DNA of 64,000 nucleotides. It comes from Streptomyces sp. CB02414. GTDB taxonomy: Bacteria; Actinomycetota; Actinomycetes; Streptomycetales; Streptomycetaceae. The notes under the pieces were generated by a model that was not told where the DNA came from, ran no database searches, and worked only from the letters and a program-made list of their open reading frames with translations. Position numbers and translations under genes: made by a program. Positions 57,563 through 64,000 of this stretch are shown piece by piece (position 1 is the first letter of the stretch; each line of letters opens with the position of its first letter). The stretch lies in NCBI RefSeq assembly GCF_001905385.1, contig NZ_LIPF01000001.1:858765-922764 (forward strand), given 5' to 3'.

Positions 57563-59098
57563 TTGCCCATGAGACGAATCGGCAGTCGGCGGGCTCGCGG
57601 CGCCCTGACCACCGGCGTCGCCCTGGCAGCCGCCGCCGGCCTGCTCACCGCAGCGCCAAACGCGCAGGCGGTCTCCGGTGCGCCCGCGGCCGCGGGGGCC
57701 CACGCCTTCACCGCCCGGCTCGTCATCGGCGCGGGCGACACCATGCGCGGCTGCTCCGCCGCGCTGGTGCACCAGCAGTGGCTGCTGACCGCCACGAGCT
57801 GCTTCGCCACCACTCCGGGGGCCGAGGTCGAGCCCGGCAAGCCCGCGCTGAAGTCCACGGCGACCGTGGGCGACAAGACCCTCGAGATAGTCGAGGTCGT
57901 TCCGCGCGACGACCGGGACGTGGCCATGGTCCGGCTCGCCGAGCCCGTCACCACGGTCCAGCCGGTGAAACTGGCCGCCGACGCCCCCGTGGCGGGTGAG
58001 ACCCTGCTCGGCGCCGGATTCGGGCGGACCCGCACCGAGTGGGTCCCGAACCAGCCGCACACCGGCGAATTCCGGGTGGACTCCACCACCGCCACCACCG
58101 TGGCCCTGACCGGTCAGGACGGCGTCTCCGTCTGCAAGGGGGACACCGGCGGACCGGCCCTGCGCAGCACGGACAGCGGGGTCGAGCTGACGGCCGTTCA
58201 CAGCCGCTCCTGGCAGGGCGGGTGCCTCGGCCAGACCGGGACCGAGACCCGGACCGGCGCGGTGGACGCCAGGGTCGACGGCCTCGCGGGCTGGGTGACG
58301 GACGTCCGCAACCGCGACCGGAGCTACTCGGCCGACATCGACGGCGACGGCAAGGACGACCTGGTCGTCCTCCGCTCAGACGGCTACGTCGTCGTGCACC
58401 GCAACCTGGGTGACACCTTCGCCCCCGGCCGGGTCATGTCCGGTGGCTGGGACCTCTTCGTCACCTGGAAGGACCTGGGCCGGCTGTACTTCGCCGACGT
58501 CAACGGCGACCGCAAGGCCGACATGATCGTCCACACCAACGACGGCAACATCGAGGTCCGCACCAACCACGGCACCTACTTCGACCACGGCACTCACTGG
58601 TCCGGCGGCTGGGATCTGTTCCTGGACGGCTCCGAGCTGGGCCGGCTGTACTTCGCCGACGTCAACGGCGACCGCAAGGCCGACATGATCGTCCACACCA
58701 GCGACGGCAACATCGAGGTCCGCACCAACCGCGGCACGTACTGGGACCAGGGCACCCACTGGTCCGGCGGCTGGGACCTCTTCCTGACCTGGCAGGACCT
58801 AGGCCGGCTGTACTTCGCCGACGTCAACGGCGACCGCAAGGCCGACATGATCGTCCACACCAGCGACGGCAACATCGCCGTGCGCACCAACCGCGGCACG
58901 TACTGGGACCAGGGCACCCACTGGTCCGGTGGCTGGGACCTCTTCATCGACGGCTCCGAGCTCGGGACCCTCAAATTCGGTGACGCCACCGGTGACGGCA
59001 AGGCCGACATGTTCGTCCACACCAAGGACGGCAGGGTCGCGGTCCGCACCAACCACGGCACCTATTGGGACAGCGGCAAGGTCATGATCAGGCTCTGA
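57563..59098 (+). CDS. Secreted trypsin-fold pseudo-protease with tandem FG-GAP-like repeats
   Basis: 511 residues from the TTG at 57563, which sits 7 nt after GGAGG; ATG at 57569 is the alternative. Sec signal (LTTGVALAAAAGLLTAAPNAQA), S1-type domain (about 38-255), then five calcium-loop repeats (DIDGDGKDDLVV; DVNGDRKADMIV three times; DATGDGKADMFV). As in the 31-kb paralogue, the catalytic His is Ser79 (LTATSCF), Asp119 is kept (DDRDVAMVRL) and the nucleophile is Thr195 (CKGDTGGPAL). Catalysis as a normal serine protease is therefore unlikely. The repeats are near-identical at DNA level. Confidence 0.9.
   Translation: MPMRRIGSRRARGALTTGVALAAAAGLLTAAPNAQAVSGAPAAAGAHAFTARLVIGAGDTMRGCSAALVHQQWLLTATSCFATTPGAEVEPGKPALKSTATVGDKTLEIVEVVPRDDRDVAMVRLAEPVTTVQPVKLAADAPVAGETLLGAGFGRTRTEWVPNQPHTGEFRVDSTTATTVALTGQDGVSVCKGDTGGPALRSTDSGVELTAVHSRSWQGGCLGQTGTETRTGAVDARVDGLAGWVTDVRNRDRSYSADIDGDGKDDLVVLRSDGYVVVHRNLGDTFAPGRVMSGGWDLFVTWKDLGRLYFADVNGDRKADMIVHTNDGNIEVRTNHGTYFDHGTHWSGGWDLFLDGSELGRLYFADVNGDRKADMIVHTSDGNIEVRTNRGTYWDQGTHWSGGWDLFLTWQDLGRLYFADVNGDRKADMIVHTSDGNIAVRTNRGTYWDQGTHWSGGWDLFIDGSELGTLKFGDATGDGKADMFVHTKDGRVAVRTNHGTYWDSGKVMIRL
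58481..58966 (+). repeat. Three 162-bp in-frame tandem repeats
   Basis: CGGCTGTACTTCGCCGACGT recurs at 58481, 58643 and 58805, period exactly 162 bp (54 residues). Most of each unit is identical in DNA, which indicates recent duplication or ongoing homogenisation. Confidence 0.95.
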
Positions 59099-59119
59099 CC
59101 GGAGCCCGTCCTTCCGACC

Positions 59120-59158
59120 CCGGCCGTTCGCCGACACAGTCCGTCGGCGAACGGCCGG
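59120..59158 (+). terminator. Terminator after the second pseudo-protease gene
   Basis: Perfect 16-bp stem CCGGCCGTTCGCCGAC (59120-59135) with 59143-59158 and a 7-nt loop. Confidence 0.9.
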
Positions 59159-59205
59159 CTCGTGTCCGACAGACCGGCCGGTGGCCGAGAGGTGGAGGCA
59201 GAGGA

Positions 59206-60546
59206 ATGCCAGGAATCAGCCGACGAGGCCTGCTGCGCGGCAGCGTGGTGGCCGGGGCCGTCGCAATCGCGGGGAGCGCGACTTCGGCGGCCGGAGCCGA
59301 CGCCGCGGGCATCAATCCGTCCGTCGCGGGCGAGGCGGCGCACGTCCGTGCGCTGCGCAAGGCGTTGGACGACGCGGCGGCGGGCGTCGTCGGCCCTCAC
59401 GGCGTCGACGACAAGGGCCGGATCATCGTCAAGGCCGGATATGCGGGCGTTCCCACCTATACGCTGCTCAACACCTTGGTCATCGGCGGCGGCACGGTCC
59501 TGGACGCCACCGGCGCGCGATTCGTCGCCAAGTTCGGCACCGTCATGCGGAAGTACACGCTGGACCGGACGAATCAGCACTCCCCCACTCCCGAGTACAC
59601 GACGGACAGTCAGGGGGCGTTCAGCGCGCCCGCGGTCAGCGGCGCGAGAGCCGCCACCATGCTGATCAACCATGTTCCCGCCGGCACGAAGGGCTACTCG
59701 GCCCCGGGCAACATCATGATCAAGGGCGGCGAATGGGACCCCATCTCCGCGTACGTGTGGAACGACTCCGGACCCGCGCGGGCACGTGCCGACAAGGCTC
59801 CGCCGATGAACGTGCTGACCTTCACCCACACCGAGGACGTGGAGGTCGAGGGCGTGACGGTGTGGAACGTCAAGTGGTGGCACGCGGTCGAACTCAACGC
59901 CGTGCGCCGGGGCGCGGTCCGGGACTGCTTCTTCAAGGGATGGGTCGAGAATCCGACGTGGGGCCTGTGGCAGGGCGAGGCCGTCCAACTGGACCTGCCT
60001 CTCTCCGGCAACACATGGGCCGGAGCCAGCGATGGCACTCCGACGGTGGATGTCCAGGTGCAGCGCAACTACGCGGGTGCCTCCGGGTCCCAGCCGTCCT
60101 GGGCGAAACTGGTCGGATCGCACACCGGCGGCGAGAAGGTCGGCCAGGTGCACGCGCGCGTGCTGATCGAGGGCAACGTCGTGGACGACGCCAAGTGGGA
60201 CGCCATCGGCGCGATGAACACCACCGAGATCGTCGTCCGCGACAACACGATCAACAACAGCGTCGGTGGGGTCTACGTCAGTTCCATGTCGGCCAGGAGG
60301 TTCAGCCGACCGCCGGTGCAGGTGGGTGCGAATCCCATCTCCGGGGTCGAGATCGTCGGCAACCAGGTGACGGTGGCGGCGGGCGCCTCGGGGGCCTCGC
60401 GCAACGCGGTCCGGGTGAGCGCGGACACGGTCGGGTTCGTCTCGCCGGTCAGCGACGTCGTGGTCACCGGCAACCGGGTCAGCGGCGGAGGCTTCTACTA
60501 CACCCCGTACGTGACGTTCCGCCCCGGCACCACACCACAGCGCTGA
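59206..60546 (+). CDS. Tat-exported right-handed beta-helix protein
   Basis: 446 residues. The start MPGISRRGLLRGSVVAGAVA is a twin-arginine signal. The body is a parallel beta-helix of the pectate-lyase-like type with successive Val/Asn-rich coils (NVLTFTHTEDVEVEGVTVWN; ARVLIEGNVVDDAKWDAIGAM; NTTEIVVRDNTINNSVGGVYV; VSDVVVTGNRVSGGG). Such folds are usually polysaccharide lyases or glycoside hydrolases; no specific active site could be assigned. ATG at 59206 has GGAGG 8 nt upstream. The preceding terminator suggests independent transcription. Confidence 0.85.
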   Translation: MPGISRRGLLRGSVVAGAVAIAGSATSAAGADAAGINPSVAGEAAHVRALRKALDDAAAGVVGPHGVDDKGRIIVKAGYAGVPTYTLLNTLVIGGGTVLDATGARFVAKFGTVMRKYTLDRTNQHSPTPEYTTDSQGAFSAPAVSGARAATMLINHVPAGTKGYSAPGNIMIKGGEWDPISAYVWNDSGPARARADKAPPMNVLTFTHTEDVEVEGVTVWNVKWWHAVELNAVRRGAVRDCFFKGWVENPTWGLWQGEAVQLDLPLSGNTWAGASDGTPTVDVQVQRNYAGASGSQPSWAKLVGSHTGGEKVGQVHARVLIEGNVVDDAKWDAIGAMNTTEIVVRDNTINNSVGGVYVSSMSARRFSRPPVQVGANPISGVEIVGNQVTVAAGASGASRNAVRVSADTVGFVSPVSDVVVTGNRVSGGGFYYTPYVTFRPGTTPQR

Positions 60547-60594
60547 GCAGGTGCCGCAAGCACGACCCGGCGACGGTGGGCGTCCGTCCGGCCG

Positions 60595-61521
60595 CTACGT
60601 GCGCGACCCCGCACCCAGGACGACCCCGCCGAGGATCAGTGCCATGCAGCCGGCCTGCGCCCAGCCGGTCGGTTCGGCGAGCAGCGCCCAGGACAGCAGG
60701 GCGACGCACACCGGCTGGAGGTAGTAGACGATTCCGGCGCGGGTCGGGCCGATGAGGGAGATCGCCTTGTTCCAGGCGAAGAAGGCGAGGGCGGAGGAGG
60801 CGATGCCGACGTAGAGGAGGGGCAGGACGGTGCCGGGCGCCGGGGAGAAGCCGCCCTGGACGGCGACACTGGCCACGTGGGCGGGCAGCAGCATGAGGGT
60901 GCCGAAGAGGAAGGTCGTGAACAGGAAGCCGGCTCCGTCCAGACCGTCCGGCCTGCGGCGCAGCAGCGCGCTGTACGACCCGAAGCAGCAGGCGGCGGCG
61001 ATCATCCACAGGTCGCCGGCCGAGAACGAGGTCCCGCCGCCGACCAGCAGCAGCACGCCCGCGCAGGCGATGAGCAGCCCGGCGACCCGGCGCGGGCCGA
61101 GCCGTACGCCGCCCGCGCGGTCCCAGAGCGCCATCAGCACCGGGGACGCGGCCATGATCATGCCCATGTTGGCGGCGGGTGTGGTGACTCCGGCCTGGTT
61201 GACGAGGGTGTTGTAGACGGTGACGCCGAGCAGGGAGGCGAGGAGGACGAAGCCGAGGTGGCGCCGGATCAGCGCGCGCTGCCGCCAGGCCCGCCGGGCG
61301 CCGAAGGGGGCGACGACCGCGAGGGCCACCACCCAGCGCCAGAAGGCGTGCTGGACGGGCGGGACGCTGTCGCCGAGGGCCCGGGAGGTGACGAAGCTGC
61401 CGGACCAGACGAGGGTGGCGAGGAGGGCGAGCCCGATGCCGAGGGCGACGGGGGCCGCCGGGCCCGGCCGGGCGGTGGCGGAAGGCGCCACGGTACTGGT
61501 CCGGCGTTCGGCTACGGCCAC
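60595..61521 (-). CDS. EamA/DMT-family transporter
   Basis: 308 residues, ten predicted transmembrane helices in two EamA repeats (LALLATLVWSGSFVTSRAL; LWMIAAACCFGSYSALLRR). GTG at 61521 (VAVAERRTST) has AAAAGGA at good spacing, better than the GTG at 61536. It follows the first EamA gene by 36 bp, so the two may form an operon under the MarR operator. Substrate unknown; DMT members export amino acids, metabolites or drugs. Confidence 0.9.
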   Translation of the reverse strand: MAVAERRTSTVAPSATARPGPAAPVALGIGLALLATLVWSGSFVTSRALGDSVPPVQHAFWRWVVALAVVAPFGARRAWRQRALIRRHLGFVLLASLLGVTVYNTLVNQAGVTTPAANMGMIMAASPVLMALWDRAGGVRLGPRRVAGLLIACAGVLLLVGGGTSFSAGDLWMIAAACCFGSYSALLRRRPDGLDGAGFLFTTFLFGTLMLLPAHVASVAVQGGFSPAPGTVLPLLYVGIASSALAFFAWNKAISLIGPTRAGIVYYLQPVCVALLSWALLAEPTGWAQAGCMALILGGVVLGAGSRT

Positions 61522-61557
61522 GGAGTTCCTTTTCACTGGTCGGCGAGGGCGGTGGCT

Positions 61558-62523
61558 CTACCGTCGCAGCGTCGTACCCGTCAGGTCCATCGAATCTTTT
61601 CGACCGTTCTTTGCAGGAGAACTGAAAGGTCGGGGGCTGAAAGGTCGGGGGCGCGCCGTGGTCCCGTCCCGCTTCGTGAGCTGTCCCGCGACCGTCGCCC
61701 CGAACGCCAGCGCCATGCCCGCCAACTGCACCGGCGTCAGCGCCTCGCCGAGCGCCGCCCAGCCGACGACGGCGGCGGTCAGCGGCGAGAGCGGGCCGAG
61801 GAAGGTGACCTGGGTGGCGGAGAGCCTGCCCATGCCGCGGAACCAGAGCCAGTACGCCACCGCGGTGTTGGCCAGCGCCAGGTAGAGGTAGCCGCCGACC
61901 GCCGGACCGTCCAGGGCGGGCGGGGCACCCTCGACCAGGAGGGCGAGCGGGGCGATGAGCAGGCCGCCCGCGGTGAGCTGCCATCCGGTCAGGGCGAGGG
62001 GGCCGACGCCGTCGGGGCGTCCCCAGCGCTTGGTGAGCACGGTGCCGGTGGACATGGAGGCGGTGGAAGCGAGGGCGGCCAGCGCGCCGAGCGGGTCCAG
62101 CGCCCCGGCCGCCTTCAGCACCACGAGGCTCACGCCGAACGCCGCCACCACGCCGGCGAGCACGGAGCGGGTGGTGGGCCGCTGCCCGAGCAGCAGCGCG
62201 GAGAGTCCGAGGACGAAGAGCGGGCCGACGGAGCTGACGACGGCGGCCATGCCGCCGGGAAGGCGGTAGGCGGAGAGGAAGAGGAGCGGGAAGAAGGCCC
62301 CGATGTTCAGCGCGCCCAGCACCGCCGCCTTCCACCACCAGGCGCCGCGCGGCAGCACCCGGGCGAGGGCGAGCAGCAGCAGACCGGCGGGCAGCGCGCG
62401 CATCAGCCCGGTGAACAGAGGCCGGTCCGGCGGCAGGAACTCGGTGGTGACGGCGTAGGTGGTGCCCCAGGAGACGGGGGCGAGGGCGGTCAGGGCGATG
62501 AGGGCTGGACGGTTCGCGGCCAC
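61558..62523 (-). CDS. EamA/DMT-family transporter, MarR-linked
   Basis: 321 residues, ten predicted transmembrane helices (LIALTALAPVSWGTTYAVTTEFLPP; TVAYWLWFRGMGRLSATQVTFLGPLSPLTAAVVGW). GTG at 62523 has GAAGGGGG 8 nt upstream. The C-terminal tail is basic and Pro-rich (RPRPFSPRPFSSPAKNGRK), encoded partly by a doubled 15-bp unit (TGAAAGGTCGGGGGC, 61625-61654). It is transcribed divergently from the marR gene across a perfect palindrome, a typical repressor-controlled exporter. Confidence 0.9.
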   Translation of the reverse strand: MAANRPALIALTALAPVSWGTTYAVTTEFLPPDRPLFTGLMRALPAGLLLLALARVLPRGAWWWKAAVLGALNIGAFFPLLFLSAYRLPGGMAAVVSSVGPLFVLGLSALLLGQRPTTRSVLAGVVAAFGVSLVVLKAAGALDPLGALAALASTASMSTGTVLTKRWGRPDGVGPLALTGWQLTAGGLLIAPLALLVEGAPPALDGPAVGGYLYLALANTAVAYWLWFRGMGRLSATQVTFLGPLSPLTAAVVGWAALGEALTPVQLAGMALAFGATVAGQLTKRDGTTARPRPFSPRPFSSPAKNGRKDSMDLTGTTLRR

Positions 62524-62548
62524 GGAGGCCCCCTTCAAGTAGGTCGGC

Positions 62549-62578
62549 AATAAGTAGCTTACTCCTAAGCTACTTATT
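62549..62578. promoter_or_regulatory. Palindromic MarR-type operator
   Basis: AATAAGTAGCTTA-CTCC-TAAGCTACTTATT: a perfect 13-bp inverted repeat with a 4-bp centre, AT-rich against the GC-rich background, midway between the divergent EamA and marR genes. Confidence 0.9.
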
Positions 62579-62627
62579 GACAAGCCACTTTCTTGCGGCC
62601 GAACTGACGGCCGTCGATACTCGTCCC

Positions 62628-63140
62628 ATGAGTGAGCGCCCCGAGCAGCACAAGGACCCGGTCGACGCGATCATCGGCCAGTGGGCGGTGGTCCGGCCCG
62701 ACCTCGACACCACCGCGATGGAGGTCTTCGGGCGCGTCAACCGGCTGTCACGCGCGATCGGCGAGCGGATGGACAGGGCCTACGCCGGGTTCGGCATCGC
62801 CCGCGGTGAGTTCGACGTCCTGGCGACGCTGCGCCGCTCCGGCGAGCCGTACGCGCTCTCGCCCCGGCAGCTCTCGGCGACGCTGATGCTCACCACGGGC
62901 GGCATGACGGGCCGGCTCGACAAACTGGAACGGGCCGGTCTGCTGCGCCGCTCCCCCGACCCGCACGACCGCCGGGGCCTCAGGGTCACGCTCACCGACA
63001 AGGGGCGGGAACTCGTCGACGAGGCGGTCGGCGCGGGTCTCGCCGTGCAGACGGAGGCCCTGTCCGCCGCCCTCGACGCCGGGCGGGCCGGACAGCTGGC
63101 CGACCTGCTGCGGGACCTGCTGTCGGCGACCGAGGGGTAG
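62628..63140 (+). CDS. MarR-family transcriptional regulator
   Basis: 170 residues. Winged helix region: FDVLATLRRSGEPYALSPRQLSATLMLTTGGMTGRLDKLERAGLLRRSPDPHDRRGLRVTLTDKGREL, with the DPHDRRG wing turn. Helical dimerisation segments flank it. It very probably binds the palindrome at 62549-62578 and represses both itself and the divergent EamA exporter, with release by an unknown ligand. Confidence 0.94.
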   Translation: MSERPEQHKDPVDAIIGQWAVVRPDLDTTAMEVFGRVNRLSRAIGERMDRAYAGFGIARGEFDVLATLRRSGEPYALSPRQLSATLMLTTGGMTGRLDKLERAGLLRRSPDPHDRRGLRVTLTDKGRELVDEAVGAGLAVQTEALSAALDAGRAGQLADLLRDLLSATEG

Positions 63141-63228
63141 AGGGCATGCGGAAGGCGCCGGCCCCGCCCGCGCGGCTGCTTGCCGTGTGCGGGAGGACCG
63201 GCGCCCTCGGTACAGCTGAGGTGGGCCG

Positions 63229-63510
63229 TCAGGCCTTGGCGTCGGCCTTGGGCCGGGTCTTGATGTTGCGGGAGGTGACCCGGTGCTCCTCCTTGGACCT
63301 GTCCAGGACCATGACCAGGCCCGCGATGACCACGAACAGCGCGATCGGGGCCACGACGTAGAGGCCCAGCGTCTCGACGACGCTCAGGCCCGGGCCGGGG
63401 TCGTCGCCGTCGTCGCGGGTCAGCGCGAGCGCGGGGGACGACATGAGCAGCATCATCAGCGTCGTACCGGCTGCCAGGGCGCCGGCGCGCAGGGCGTTCT
63501 TCTTGTCCAC
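63229..63510 (-). CDS. Small membrane protein with signal-like N-terminus, 93 aa
   Basis: N-terminal hydrophobic segment (LAAGTTLMMLLMSSPALALT) followed by an acidic loop (RDDGDDPGPG), a second transmembrane helix (LYVVAPIALFVVIAGLVMVL) and a basic cytosolic tail (DRSKEEHRVTSRNIKTRPKADAKA). Function unknown. GTG at 63510 has no ribosome binding site, but TAACTT lies 6 nt upstream, so it may be translated from a leaderless mRNA. It lies 23 bp downstream of malQ in the same direction. Confidence 0.8.
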   Translation of the reverse strand: MDKKNALRAGALAAGTTLMMLLMSSPALALTRDDGDDPGPGLSVVETLGLYVVAPIALFVVIAGLVMVLDRSKEEHRVTSRNIKTRPKADAKA

Positions 63511-63533
63511 GGTGCAAAGTTAGCGAACGGCCG

Positions 63534-64000
63534 TCAGGGGCGCGCGCCCGGGGTGCCGTACGGGGACCGGGCACCGCTCTCCCCGTGGTCGGCGCGCTCC
63601 CGTACGACGTCGATCAGGGCGTGCAGCCGCGGAGAGGCGGCCAGGTCCTCCAGGGTCACGGGGCGTCCCTCGGCGTCGGCGATCGGCAGGCGCCAGTTCG
63701 GGTACTGGTCCCAGGTGCCGGGCAGGTTCTGCGGGCGGCGGTCGCCGACGGCGTCCGGGAGCCAGACGCCGGCCATGCGGGCGGGGGTGCGCAGCAGGAA
63801 GCGGTGGACGGCCTGGATGCCCGCCTCCTCGGAGGGCGTTCCGGTGTCCCCTGCGGTGCCGTGGAGCAGGCCGAGCCGGGCCAGCGCGTCCAGCCACTCG
63901 GCCGTGTCCGCCGACGCCTCGGCCCGTTCCTCCTCCAGCGGGCGGGTGAGCAGGCCGAGCCGGTCGCGGAGTTCGACGTGTTCGCCGGTGAGGCGGGCGG
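63534..64000 (-). CDS. malQ: 4-alpha-glucanotransferase (amylomaltase), C-terminal part, 5' end cut by window edge
   Basis: The visible ~154 residues end the protein. Helices (VELRDRLGLLTRPLEEERAE; WLDALARLGLLHG; AGIQAVHRFLLRTPARM) lead to the MalQ C-terminal signature LPGTWDQYPNWRLPIADAEGRPVTLEDL, where the WDQYPNWR block is diagnostic. GH77 enzymes transfer glucan segments in maltodextrin and glycogen metabolism. The coding frame is open to base 64000, so start and catalytic domain lie outside. Confidence 0.9.
   Translation of the reverse strand, partial: ARLTGEHVELRDRLGLLTRPLEEERAEASADTAEWLDALARLGLLHGTAGDTGTPSEEAGIQAVHRFLLRTPARMAGVWLPDAVGDRRPQNLPGTWDQYPNWRLPIADAEGRPVTLEDLAASPRLHALIDVVRERADHGESGARSPYGTPGARP

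Overview
The window is high-GC actinobacterial chromosome, almost certainly Streptomyces. The evidence is very strong third-position GC bias, many GTG starts, an mreBCD-pbp2-rodA cell-wall cluster, a paired clpP1/clpP2 operon, an iron superoxide dismutase with a Nur-type nickel box, Tat and Sec secreted proteins, and ALF-repeat and FG-GAP proteins. The gene order resembles the conserved core of S. coelicolor-type genomes. No prophage, CRISPR array, IS element or antibiotic cluster was seen.

Layout. 1-8.4 kb (minus): the 3' part of a B12-binding/radical SAM gene, then rodA, pbp2, mreD, mreC and mreB, the elongation and spore-wall machinery. 8.7-13.9 kb (minus): ndk, a DUF4233 membrane protein, folC and valS. 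14-19.7 kb: a Pro/Gln-rich membrane protein (+), then clpX, clpP2, clpP1 and tig (minus), the protein quality-control block. 19.8-20.2 kb: tRNA-Pro(TGG) and tRNA-Gly(TCC). 20.2-30.9 kb: a small hydrophobic protein, an acyltransferase-3 membrane protein, a SpoIIE-type phosphatase with an HD hydrolase, an Eis-type acetyltransferase, a Nei-type glycosylase, rpiB, and two paralogous amino-acid permeases flanking bioY.

31-38 kb is an extracytoplasmic block on the minus strand. It holds a 167-aa secreted protein in operon with a trypsin-fold/FG-GAP protein that lacks the catalytic His and Ser, and a 1171-aa Tat-exported ALF-repeat protein whose stop overlaps the start of a small lipoprotein. 38.2-46.4 kb: sodF, a methyltransferase, a DsbA-like oxidoreductase, pepN, an AbiEi/DUF559-like protein, a serine DD-peptidase-like protein and a Nudix hydrolase. 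46.6-56.3 kb: a large secreted subtilase, an ECF sigma factor with a membrane partner carrying a 90-bp minisatellite, asd, a DUF1203 protein and a second pepN. 56.3-64 kb: a LysR regulator, a second trypsin-fold protein with the same catalytic substitutions, a Tat-exported beta-helix protein, two EamA exporters, a MarR regulator with a perfect palindromic operator, a small membrane protein and the 3' end of malQ.

The most interesting signal is a leader of about 125-130 bp, found three times. It lies upstream of the 33.8-kb secreted-protein operon, the 38.0-kb ALF operon and the 57.6-kb pseudo-trypsin gene. It keeps near-constant spacing between a TACAACC block and a CTTCGATA block, and carries a Crp-like GTGA-N6-TCAY site. 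This ties distant genes for odd secreted proteins (two pseudo-proteases, an ALF-repeat protein with a lipoprotein partner) into one apparent regulon, the best candidate here for an undescribed system.
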